The translations under genes were made by a program, and so were the position numbers. Shown piece after piece: positions 54,461 through 63,100 of a stretch of DNA of 64,000 nucleotides. Origin of the DNA: G965207125 sp965207125 (lineage in GTDB: Bacteria > Pseudomonadota > Alphaproteobacteria > Puniceispirillales > UBA1172); contig OZ242263.1 of NCBI GenBank assembly GCA_965207125.1, forward strand, positions 1,984,001 through 2,048,000, read 5' to 3'. The stretch's first letter is position 1, and every line of letters begins with the position of its first letter. Under the pieces are notes generated by a model. That model was not told the DNA's origin, did not search any database, and saw only the letters and a list, made by a program, of their open reading frames with translations.

Positions 54461-55075
54461 GTGAATGATGTCGCTGAGACGGGGGGCGCGGCCTCAGATC
54501 ACATTCTAATCGGCGGTGAGGACGCGCAAACCCTCAACGCAAGCGATCGCGGGGATGTGATCTTTGGCGGTCAGGGCGATGATACCATCAATCTCGGGGC
54601 CGGCAGGGATACCGTGATTTATCGTTATGATGGCACAGATAAAACCAATCCAGCAGCGATTGATGGCGGCGATGTGATTAATGATTTTGACTTGGATGAA
54701 GATGCTCTGGTTCTCACCGATGTGGGGGGCAATGTTTACGATGAGCCCGCCGCGTTCTATGCCGCAATCAAAGGCGTCCATCTGCTTGTGGACGGAGATG
54801 GACGTATTAGCGGCATCGTGTTTACCTTCACCGGCCGTGTTAACGAGGCTCAAGACACTGATCTGACGGTGAATTTTGATGAAGGCTTTGACGCCTCACA
54901 GATTAACCTAGACGCGAGTTTTGATGCGGCGGCGTCCGGCGAGTGGGTAATCACCACGGGCCAAGAAACCGCCGCTTACCAGGCGATCAACCAGGTGCTT
55001 GGCGAGAGTTTGGTGTTGATTGATTTTGCGGATGTGGGTTTTGAGTTAAACGGCTCAGACACTGATATTCTCTAA
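54461..55075 (+). CDS. Orphan adhesin C-terminal secretion/target domain (204 aa)
   Basis: The whole protein matches the C-terminal domain of the giant adhesins: GGDAQTL-like start (GGEDAQTLNA), GDVIFGGQGDDTINLG, DTVIYRYDG, DGGDVINDFDLDED, AAFYAAIKGVHLL, GIVFTFTGR, GQETAAYQ, and the tail GFELNGSDTDIL. There is no N-terminal adhesive part. The 40 bp before the ATG still resemble the linker preceding this domain in other genes, out of frame (AAAATAT...GGCGGCGG). It is therefore a 5'-truncated gene or a displaced C-terminal cassette. Translation is uncertain; no good ribosome-binding site was seen. Confidence 0.6.
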   Translation: MNDVAETGGAASDHILIGGEDAQTLNASDRGDVIFGGQGDDTINLGAGRDTVIYRYDGTDKTNPAAIDGGDVINDFDLDEDALVLTDVGGNVYDEPAAFYAAIKGVHLLVDGDGRISGIVFTFTGRVNEAQDTDLTVNFDEGFDASQINLDASFDAAASGEWVITTGQETAAYQAINQVLGESLVLIDFADVGFELNGSDTDIL

Positions 55076-55175
55076 CATCGGTGAATTGGCTGGTAGGTCT
55101 TGATGTTATCGGTGAATTGATCAGGGGAGGACGCCGTCATCCTATAGATAATCTAGTTATTTACACAACTGATGG

Positions 55176-55200
55176 GTGCGGCAATATATCGCACTTTTTT
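55176..55200 (+). terminator. Probable Rho-independent terminator
   Basis: Stem GTGCG/CGCAC with a 9-base loop followed by six T, about 100 bp after the orphan C-terminal gene. The stem is short, so this is moderate evidence. Confidence 0.5.
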
Positions 55201-55438
55201 ATAGCTTAGTTAGTTGAGATCGGTGCTATATTCTAAACATGGTAGCAGAGAGGTTGGTTTATTTAATGGGGTTAACAGCCGACATTAGACAACGTTGCTA
55301 ACGTAGAGTGGTGCTTCACCTGCTTGGTCGCATCCGAGGTTTCCTCCTTAAATTCCTCTTTCCTCACCGCTCAGTCGCCCGTTTGGGCTGAATGGTGTTT
55401 GGTCTCCCTTTTTGTCATCGGCCGTCGTACTGTGTGGA

Positions 55439-55443
55439 AAGGA
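55439..55443 (+). promoter_or_regulatory. Ribosome-binding site deciding start at 55452
   Basis: AAGGA eight bases before ATG 55452. The class-A gene at 60141 has the same motif at the same distance. An in-frame ATG at 55392 would add 20 residues with no counterpart in the paralogues. Confidence 0.75.
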
Positions 55444-55451
55444 TAACTCTC

Positions 55452-58400
55452 ATGACTGACCTTAAGATTTTTCGTTATTTTGTTCCCGTTGGAGGCGAAG
55501 TCTTCCTCGCTGGTTGGTATGAGACAAGCAATGATGGAGTCCGTTTGGGAGATGAGCCTCTCGAAGCGAGCGATGCACTCTACAATACCCCAAACCGTCT
55601 AATCATTGATAGCAATACTCCCGAAGGTGATAACTCGCCTATAATAAGTGGTGGCGGGGATGCTGATGAGTTTTTCATCACAAGCACCGCGAACTCGGTT
55701 GTGATCGATGACGATAGCGGAGCCAATGCGATCGTCTTTGATGTGGATGTTGAAATCAAGTCCATTGTAAGCTGGGTGGAAGCAGGACAGTCCTCTGCCT
55801 TTGAGTATGTCATTACTCTGTTTAGCGGTAATACAATCACGATCAAAGATCCGGCTAGTTTCACTTTCCAACATTTAGGCGATAGTGCGCGTGTTGCCCC
55901 TCTTTCCGCTCAAGAGTTTTTTACCGCCGGTGAGTCAGGGTTCTCACCAAATGAACCTGAGGTGATTGCTACCGATATAGAGGGAGCAAGTGGGGCAGTT
56001 TCACCGGTGGTAGTGCGGGCCAGTTTTATCTATAACGTTGGTGAAGAGGAGGAGATCGTTATAGGTCAGAAAAACCTGCTGACGACGCATGAAAATCAAG
56101 CTGATCCGTCTAAGTTGAGATACACCATTACCGCATTGCCAACCAGTGGCACGTTATGGAAGGGTGAGATTCAACTCGAAGCCCAACTCCCCAACAACTT
56201 TTTTACTCAGGAGGATCTTAACGACGGGCTCATCACCTATCGCCCATCAGGCTCTCCCTCGGGGCAAGGTGACGGTTTTTCCTTCGCCGTCCGCGACACA
56301 GATACTTTTCCTCCTGTGGTTGTGGAGCAAACCTTCCAGTTTATTCCTCGTGAGGTTTTTGAGGTGGAGGATGCTAAACAAGACAATGACATCGATCGTT
56401 CTGACGAGACAAACCCGCAGAAAATTGATGCGCGGGATGGCCGTGATACCATCCACGGCGGTCAGGATAATGATCAAATAGATGGTGGTGCGGGGGATGA
56501 TGAGATCATTTTGACCCGCGAAGATGACCATGGTGATCAGGTGGACGCTGGGGCCGATGAAGTGCTTTACAGTTTTGGTTATGATGGCGATGGCATCGAT
56601 GGCGGCGATGTGATCAAAGGTTTCCGCCGTGGTCAGGATAAACTAAAATTCATTGTGCATTCTGATCGCTCTGACATCACGACTCTGACAGCGTTTCAGC
56701 AAAGCCTCAGCGGTGCGGACGCGCTCTATTTAACCGATGATGACGCCTTTATCGTCACCATGATGTGGGGGCTTGATGAGCAGGGCGAGTTCTATTTTGA
56801 CGGCGTGTTGCTACACTTTAAGGAAGCATCGGCTCTCGGCGAGGGGCCTCTTTCTAGCCCTGTAGTCCAGATCACTTTTGATGAGCGGCTTAGCCTTGAT
56901 GATCTGATTGAGATTCTGGGCGGAGAGGATGAGGCCGCTGATAATTTTGATAGCGGTCTGGCGGCGTTCAAGAATCTGGCTGAGGTTTTGCCGCGTCTCT
57001 TTGGCGAGGGGAGCATCGAATTTGAAGTTCGACCCATGGATAAGATCTCGATTATTGACGGCCCTGTCACCGGCGCGGCCGTCTTTTTTGATTTGGATGG
57101 TGATGGTAAGATCACCAATTTTGAAAAAGATGCCCAACGTGATGAGTCTGGTCGCCCGCATTATATCACGAATGATGATGGTACTGTTGAACTTCCTGAG
57201 CGATATGTCGGGCTAGCCTTTGTTGCTGATGTGGATGGTGCTTACGACACCGATACTGGTGAGCGTTTGGTAGGTGAGTTCTACTCATTCAAGGGTGGCG
57301 ATGGCGCCATCGCGAGTCCGATCACTGATCTGATCATGACCTACCTTAAGGAAGTAGAGGGTGAGGCTAATGCACCGACTACGGCTCAAGAGGTTTTGGA
57401 TGCGGTCTTTGGCGCGGGTGAGGTCATGGTCGCTGATATTCTTGATGCAGACAATTACGAAGGGCCTGATGTCAATGCACGACCTGATGCGAAAAAACAA
57501 ATGATCGCCACGGCGGTTTTTGCCCTGACCGAGATTAAGGAAAAGGATGAATTGGCTGGCGGCGATGGCACCACCCCCGCGACTAAGGCTAAGATCATCT
57601 CTGTGGTGAATACTTTGCTGAAAACGCCTGATGATGCCAGCGTCGCTGAGCTTAAGGAAGTTGTTGATGGGCGCATCAAGGAAGCTAATGCGGTTAAGGG
57701 CGGCAAGCCCATCGCGACCCCGAAGGACATTGAGGCCACCGAGGACACTGATTATGAGTTTCCAAACACACTCGCTGAATTGACGGAACTTTTTGGCTTC
57801 CTTGATCCATTCGGGAATAGTGATCGGGAGGCCTCGTCCTTCAAAGGCGTTTATATCAAATTAGATGAGATTGCTAACGGTGTGTTGCTACTCGATGACA
57901 ACACTCTGGTTGATATAAACACGGTAGGGCTTGGAGGCGGGGATGATGTTACTGACAACGCGCTGTCTCTTGCGGGATACATCTATGTGACCTTCGATAA
58001 TCTGGGCAGGTTAAAATTGCGCCCAACTCCTAATTACAATGGTGAATTGAAGTTGGTTTATCGGGTTTGGGACGGCGAAGAAACGTCATCGGATGCTGAA
58101 CTGATTGTCAATGTGAGCAGTGTGAATGATGCCCCTGTGGTTGCGACCACTATTGAGACTCAAATCGGGGAGGTTGGTAAGGAGATCACACCGATTGATC
58201 TGACTGGCCTTTTCTCTGATGCTGATGGCGATGAATTGACCCTGACGGTGACACTGGCTGATGGCAGGGAATTGAGCGATATCGGACTTTCCTATAATCC
58301 TGAAACCAAGATGATCACTGGCACGCTCAAGGCGTATTCTCCCTACAGATATGGCCTCCACAAGATCATGGTGACGGCGAGTGACGGCGAGGCGAGTGTT

Positions 58401-59651
58401 AGTTCGGTATTGAGCATTGCGCTTGCCTCATTCCTCGATCCCGATAACCCGCCGATAGTCGGTAGTGATGGCAATGATTATCTCCATGGCGGGATTGGCG
58501 ATGATCATCTCTACGGTGGTGAGGGCAAGGATAAGCTCTACGGTGGTGAGGGCAATGATTATCTCTATGGTGGAGATGGTGATGATTCTCTCCGTGGTTG
58601 GGGTTATCGAACCTATATAGATGATTTTGGCGATGATCATCTCTATGGCGGGGATGGCGATGATTCTCTCAATGGAGGATATGGCAATGATCATCTCTAT
58701 GGCGGCGAAGGCAATGATTCTCTCAATGGCGGCGAAGGCAATGACTATCTTTACGGCGGTAAGGGTGAAGATCAGCTTTACGGTGGAGAATTAGATTTGA
58801 AGATCGATGCTCGGGATGACTATCTTTACGGCGGCGAAGGCAACGATCGTCTCTATGGCGGGATTGGCGATGATCATCTCTACGGTGGTGAGGGCGATGA
58901 TTATCTCTATGGCGGGGATGGCGATGATGATCTCTATGGCGGGGATGGCAATGATAATCTCTTTGGTGGTACTACTCCTGGTGATGTTTTTCGACTGGTG
59001 GTTACTTCTAATGGATGGAGGCGCGACTATATAGATGATTTTGTCGATGATAACCTCTATGGCGGGGATGGTGATGATTATCTCTGGGGCGGACATGGCA
59101 ATGACTATCTTTACGGCGGTAAGGGTGAAGATTGGCTTTACGGTGGAAAATTCTCCCGGGGTTGGAGTCCCAATGCTGGGGATGACTATCTTTACGGCGG
59201 CGAAGGCAATGATTATCTCCATGGCGGATATGGCAATGACTATCTTGACGGTGGTGAGGGTAGAAATATGCTGGCTGGCGGAGCTGGTAATGATATATTC
59301 GTTCTTCAGAATTCGGGTGAGGATTGGGTGCGTGATTTCACTTTTGTCGGACTGCAGGGGGCCACGAGCATTATTTTCAGGCCGAATTATGGAGGAGACG
59401 ACCAAATTCGCGTTGATACTCCGATGGGGACAGAAACAACCCTTGAGGCCTTAAAGGCTGCGGCCAATATCCGCTGGACCAATGATAGCGATGCTGGCCG
59501 GCCACAAGGTAACGGCTCAAACCACTCGGAGATCAACGACACCATCATTTATGATACCCAGGGCACAGAACGGCTTGGTGATGATGTGATCCTCATGGTG
59601 CTGGAAGATTACACCCAGGACCTGACCATAGCGCAGTTTGATGTGGTGTGA
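55452..59651 (+). CDS. Class-A RTX adhesin with long calcium-binding array (1399 aa)
   Basis: Predicted type I secreted calcium-binding protein. Class-A N-terminus (1-175; IFRYFVPVGGEVF, AGWY, NRLIIDSNTP, DEFFITSTANSVVIDD, FQHLGD), cadherin_3-like unit (180-300), short RTX (318-350), target-domain-like region (355-530) and an EF-hand module (535-890; loop DLDGDGKITNFE at 547-558). A He_PIG unit (890-985) follows. Residues about 1004-1280 hold 25 RTX repeats rich in Tyr (DYLYGGEGND type). The C-terminus is a classical RTX end (AGGAGNDIFVLQ, EDYTQDLTIAQFDVV) and not the GFEL-TDI tail of its paralogues. It is thus a chimera: same front half as its relatives, different export end. Confidence 0.87.
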   Translation: MTDLKIFRYFVPVGGEVFLAGWYETSNDGVRLGDEPLEASDALYNTPNRLIIDSNTPEGDNSPIISGGGDADEFFITSTANSVVIDDDSGANAIVFDVDVEIKSIVSWVEAGQSSAFEYVITLFSGNTITIKDPASFTFQHLGDSARVAPLSAQEFFTAGESGFSPNEPEVIATDIEGASGAVSPVVVRASFIYNVGEEEEIVIGQKNLLTTHENQADPSKLRYTITALPTSGTLWKGEIQLEAQLPNNFFTQEDLNDGLITYRPSGSPSGQGDGFSFAVRDTDTFPPVVVEQTFQFIPREVFEVEDAKQDNDIDRSDETNPQKIDARDGRDTIHGGQDNDQIDGGAGDDEIILTREDDHGDQVDAGADEVLYSFGYDGDGIDGGDVIKGFRRGQDKLKFIVHSDRSDITTLTAFQQSLSGADALYLTDDDAFIVTMMWGLDEQGEFYFDGVLLHFKEASALGEGPLSSPVVQITFDERLSLDDLIEILGGEDEAADNFDSGLAAFKNLAEVLPRLFGEGSIEFEVRPMDKISIIDGPVTGAAVFFDLDGDGKITNFEKDAQRDESGRPHYITNDDGTVELPERYVGLAFVADVDGAYDTDTGERLVGEFYSFKGGDGAIASPITDLIMTYLKEVEGEANAPTTAQEVLDAVFGAGEVMVADILDADNYEGPDVNARPDAKKQMIATAVFALTEIKEKDELAGGDGTTPATKAKIISVVNTLLKTPDDASVAELKEVVDGRIKEANAVKGGKPIATPKDIEATEDTDYEFPNTLAELTELFGFLDPFGNSDREASSFKGVYIKLDEIANGVLLLDDNTLVDINTVGLGGGDDVTDNALSLAGYIYVTFDNLGRLKLRPTPNYNGELKLVYRVWDGEETSSDAELIVNVSSVNDAPVVATTIETQIGEVGKEITPIDLTGLFSDADGDELTLTVTLADGRELSDIGLSYNPETKMITGTLKAYSPYRYGLHKIMVTASDGEASVSSVLSIALASFLDPDNPPIVGSDGNDYLHGGIGDDHLYGGEGKDKLYGGEGNDYLYGGDGDDSLRGWGYRTYIDDFGDDHLYGGDGDDSLNGGYGNDHLYGGEGNDSLNGGEGNDYLYGGKGEDQLYGGELDLKIDARDDYLYGGEGNDRLYGGIGDDHLYGGEGDDYLYGGDGDDDLYGGDGNDNLFGGTTPGDVFRLVVTSNGWRRDYIDDFVDDNLYGGDGDDYLWGGHGNDYLYGGKGEDWLYGGKFSRGWSPNAGDDYLYGGEGNDYLHGGYGNDYLDGGEGRNMLAGGAGNDIFVLQNSGEDWVRDFTFVGLQGATSIIFRPNYGGDDQIRVDTPMGTETTLEALKAAANIRWTNDSDAGRPQGNGSNHSEINDTIIYDTQGTERLGDDVILMVLEDYTQDLTIAQFDVV
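58462..59300 (+). repeat. Interrupted RTX array of 25 units in five blocks
   Basis: GG-x-G-x-D-x-L-(Y) units in blocks of about 5, 6, 6, 4 and 4. The blocks are separated by non-RTX linkers (GWGYRTYIDDFGDD, ELDLKIDARDD, a longer one ending YIDDFVDD, and KFSRGWSPNAGDD). Two linkers share YIDDF-DD. Confidence 0.85.
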
Positions 59652-59727
59652 TACCTGTCCGCCGCTTGCTAGATGGTTTTACCAGATCCCTTCCCACGTC
59701 TGAATACAGCACTCTCATGAGCATATC

Positions 59728-60009
59728 ATGCCCGTGGCTTTCAGAGCGACGATAGACGTGGCTTCGTCCCTTTTCACCGATATACGGCTATATCGCTCTC
59801 AGAAAGCGTTTGATATCCTTGTTGCAAAAAACGAATTTCAGGTTTGGACCCTAACGGTCAATCCCGATCATTCAGCAATTCTCATCTGCCAAGATGGGAA
59901 CAATGATAAGCCCATTCATAGCATTCAGTACAGATACACTGATTTTCCTATGAAGCAGATCACACTCTACTTCTATAACGACACAATCCTTCTGCCCACA
60001 GAATGGTAA
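59728..60009 (+). CDS. Small hypothetical protein (93 aa)
   Basis: No family recognised. The sequence looks protein-like: amphipathic beta strands (FQVWTLTVNPDHSAILIC, QITLYFYNDTILL) and mixed composition, no signal peptide or membrane segment. It lies between two class-A adhesin genes, same strand, without a clear ribosome-binding site. It may be real, or a remnant of a longer gene that has lost its front. Confidence 0.35.
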   Translation: MPVAFRATIDVASSLFTDIRLYRSQKAFDILVAKNEFQVWTLTVNPDHSAILICQDGNNDKPIHSIQYRYTDFPMKQITLYFYNDTILLPTEW

Positions 60010-60127
60010 ATCTCTATTACAATATTTCTTGTGTTTAATTAATCTTAAAGGTAGCATTCCAAGGTTAAAGGCAGGAGGAGTCAACAGCGTCCTATTGTGG
60101 TGCTTGTTGCTTCGCCTCAGCACATAC

Positions 60128-60132
60128 AAGGA
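60128..60132 (+). promoter_or_regulatory. Ribosome-binding site for the last adhesin
   Basis: AAGGA eight bases before ATG 60141. Upstream, at about 60037-60082, the spacer again resembles the adhesin-tail ghosts (TAATTAATCTTAAAGGTAG), though weakly. Confidence 0.7.
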
Positions 60133-60140
60133 TTGTTCTT

Positions 60141-63100
60141 ATGGCTAGTCTTACGTTTATTCGTTATTTTGTCCCTGATAGCAATGAATTTGCCCCTGGT
60201 TGGTATAAGGAAAATGAGGATGGCTCCCGTGGAGGAGCAGTTAATATACGCGCTTTTGATGATTTGACGCCGTATCGGATGGTTATTGATGGTGATACTC
60301 CCGAAAACTCACTGACGAAGGGGAGCATTGGATACAAGAGCGGGAAGGACGCAGAACTTGTTAGGGTGGATGGAACTCAAAATTTTATCATTACCGCAAA
60401 AGATGCTGGCGCAGATGGTAATGACATCACGGTTGAATTTGAAATCGGTAACGTTTCTGGCGCAGGTGTTGAGAGCGTAACGGTAGATGACAAGGCGATT
60501 AAATTTCTGTTGAACTCTGAGGGGGCGTTTTTTTCTGATATCAGATCGGCTGTAAATTTTGGTGAAAGTGCAGGTGCTGCTGCGGCGCGAGAACTGATTG
60601 AGATCACGATTGCCTCTGGTCATTTTGCTACGCTAATTGTAACGCCGGTCAAGGTGACGAATCTGTTGGGGGGCTCTGAGGGGACGGCGAGTATTGGATA
60701 CGAAGAGGAACAACCCGCCGAGGTTACTGCGGTGGCTGGAGATCAGGATCTGATCATTACTGAAAAAAATGTTGGCCTACCCGAAATTACCGTTGAATTT
60801 AGCGGAGTTCTCATTATTGGTAGCGGTGTTGTGAGCATAGAGGTAAGCGGCAGGGCGGTTAAGTTTACTCTTGCGCTGAACGGGGCGACGTTGGCGGAGA
60901 TCAAAAGTTTTCTTGATGATGATGGGAGCGAGGGTGCTGTTGCTGCGCGGGCACTGATTAATATCAGGATTGCTGAGGGCAAAGAGGATACGAGAATTAA
61001 CTCGTTTATCAAGGCGACGGCCCTGTCAGGCGGGCTAGACACCGATGCTTTCATAGGGCAGGGGCCCGGTAACGATGAGTTTTTCATCGAGGCGGATGCA
61101 GCCTCAGTCATAATTGATGACCTTTGGGATAAGAGTTCGATCATCTTTGAGAATACGGTCAGAATCGTGTCCATTATTGAAGAAGAGGTGAATGCGCCGG
61201 GACAGGTCGGGTATTTCGACGGAGCTGAAAACACGCCGACTATTGAGCCGACGAGCGCCTCGGTTACAAATTATGTCGTTACTTTGTCTAGCGGTAATAC
61301 AATCACGATCTGGGATGTGAAAGCAAGGACGGCACTTAATGGTGGTGAGCAGAGATACGAATTTCTGCATGAGAATGATGACGCATCGGGTTTCAAAACC
61401 GCCCAGCAGTTTTTAGACGCTTACAAAGATGGATTTTATCCTGATCTCACCCAAACGGAAATCACTGGCGCGGCCGTGGCTGGGGTAGATCCCAATTCCG
61501 GCTATACCATCTCCGGAGAGCTCACTGTTGTGGACCCTGATGTTCCGGCGGATCAACTACCCGAGATTATGTTTGTTGGCAGCAGTGGCCGTTCTTTGAC
61601 TGGTATATACGGCACGCTAACGGTTACCCGGGTGCAGAGTGATTTGAGTAAATTCACCTGGAGCTATGTGCAAGATAACGATGACCCGGAAACAATAGCG
61701 TTGAGGGATGGTCAAAGAGCAACTGAACGCTTCACCCTTACTGCTGGTAACTCGGAGGAGTTTGTTTTAGAAATCATGGCGGTTGGAAGAAATGATTCTC
61801 CTGTGGCTAACCCAGATTTCGATGTTGGTCTAACGGGTGCGGTGGGTGAGGCGGTCAGTATTGATCTGAGCACAATTGCCATTGACCCTGACGGCGATGC
61901 ATTGGAGATCACGGTTCAAATCTTTACTCCCTCTAATGATTCCGCCTCTGATCTGACTTATAACCCTATCGATAGGACAATCACGGGTATACCGACGGCC
62001 ATTGGCACTTACAGGGCTCAGGTGACGGTGTACGAGGGGCTGCGGGTAATATTCACCAAGAATTTGTCTATTGAGATTGCAGTACAGCCAATCACAGGTG
62101 ATAACGCGGGTTCGGTGACTGAAGATAGTAACGCCGACACCGCCACGGGAAGTCTTACACTACCCTCTACTCTAACCATCACGCTTGTAGACAATAACGA
62201 TCAGGCCAGCAATAGCGGTGTCGAAGGCACATACGGCACGATGACGTTTGATCCAGATAGTAACACTTGGACTTACACACTGGATAACACAGATGCGGAT
62301 ACGAATGCGCTCAAAGATACGCCAGGGACGGATGTATTCACTTTTACTGCCATAGGCACTAGCTTCGATGTGACCATCACGATTAGTGGTGTGAATGACG
62401 TTCCTGTCGTTGAGTCTGAGATTGTTGGACAAACTGGGCGGGTAGGTCAAGCGATCACGGCTATTGATCTGAGTGGTCTTTTCACTGACGTTGATGCCGG
62501 CGATACCTTTACTCTGACGGTGATGGTGCTCTCTAGTGATGGTAGTAAGTCTGGATTGGATACGATCGGTCTTGAGTATGACTCTGATACCAAGATGATC
62601 ACCGGTACATTATTAAACAGTATTGTTGCCGGCCCTTACACGATCGAGGTCATCGCGACAGACGGTGGCGGTAGCGGCGATGCGTCCCAGCCTTCGACAT
62701 TTGACATTGTGGTCGCACCTGATAATGCACCGGTAATCGGTGGTGCTGTGGACGGCACGATTGCTGAGGATGCAGCAGGCCCTATTACGGGGACGCTCAC
62801 CATTACGGACGCTGATGACGATGCGTTGCCAACGGTCGCGCTGTCAGATGGCGCTGGCCAATACGGCACGCTGACCTTTGTTGCGAGTGCGGACGGCGGT
62901 GTTTGGACTTACGAGTTGAATAACGCTAATGCGGATGTGCAGGCGTTGAAGGGTGGTACATTAGAAGACAACTTTACCTTTACTGCTGAGGGTGCGGACC
63001 CCATCACGGTGACTATCACGATTAGTGGTGTGAATGACGCTCCTGTCGTTGAGACTGAGATTGTTGGACAAACTGGGCAGGTAGGTCAAGAGATCGATGC

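Larger units (their letters stand above)
55076..55451 (+). other. 376-bp spacer before the next class-A adhesin
   Basis: It holds a likely terminator (55176-55200), a weak ghost of an adhesin tail (55209-55260; GGTAGCAGAG is shared with the spacer near 34120) and a long leader. The stretch TGGTGCTTCACCTGCTTGG near 55312 resembles the leader of the class-A gene at 60141. No gene seen. Confidence 0.5.

Noticed and set aside
58462..59300. CRISPR-like regular repeats
   Set aside because: The periodicity is codon-based RTX repeats within one long frame; no spacers of constant length.
55452..59651. RTX haemolysin/toxin
   Set aside because: No pore-forming hydrophobic region, acyltransferase gene or toxin enzymatic domain is visible; architecture fits an adhesin.
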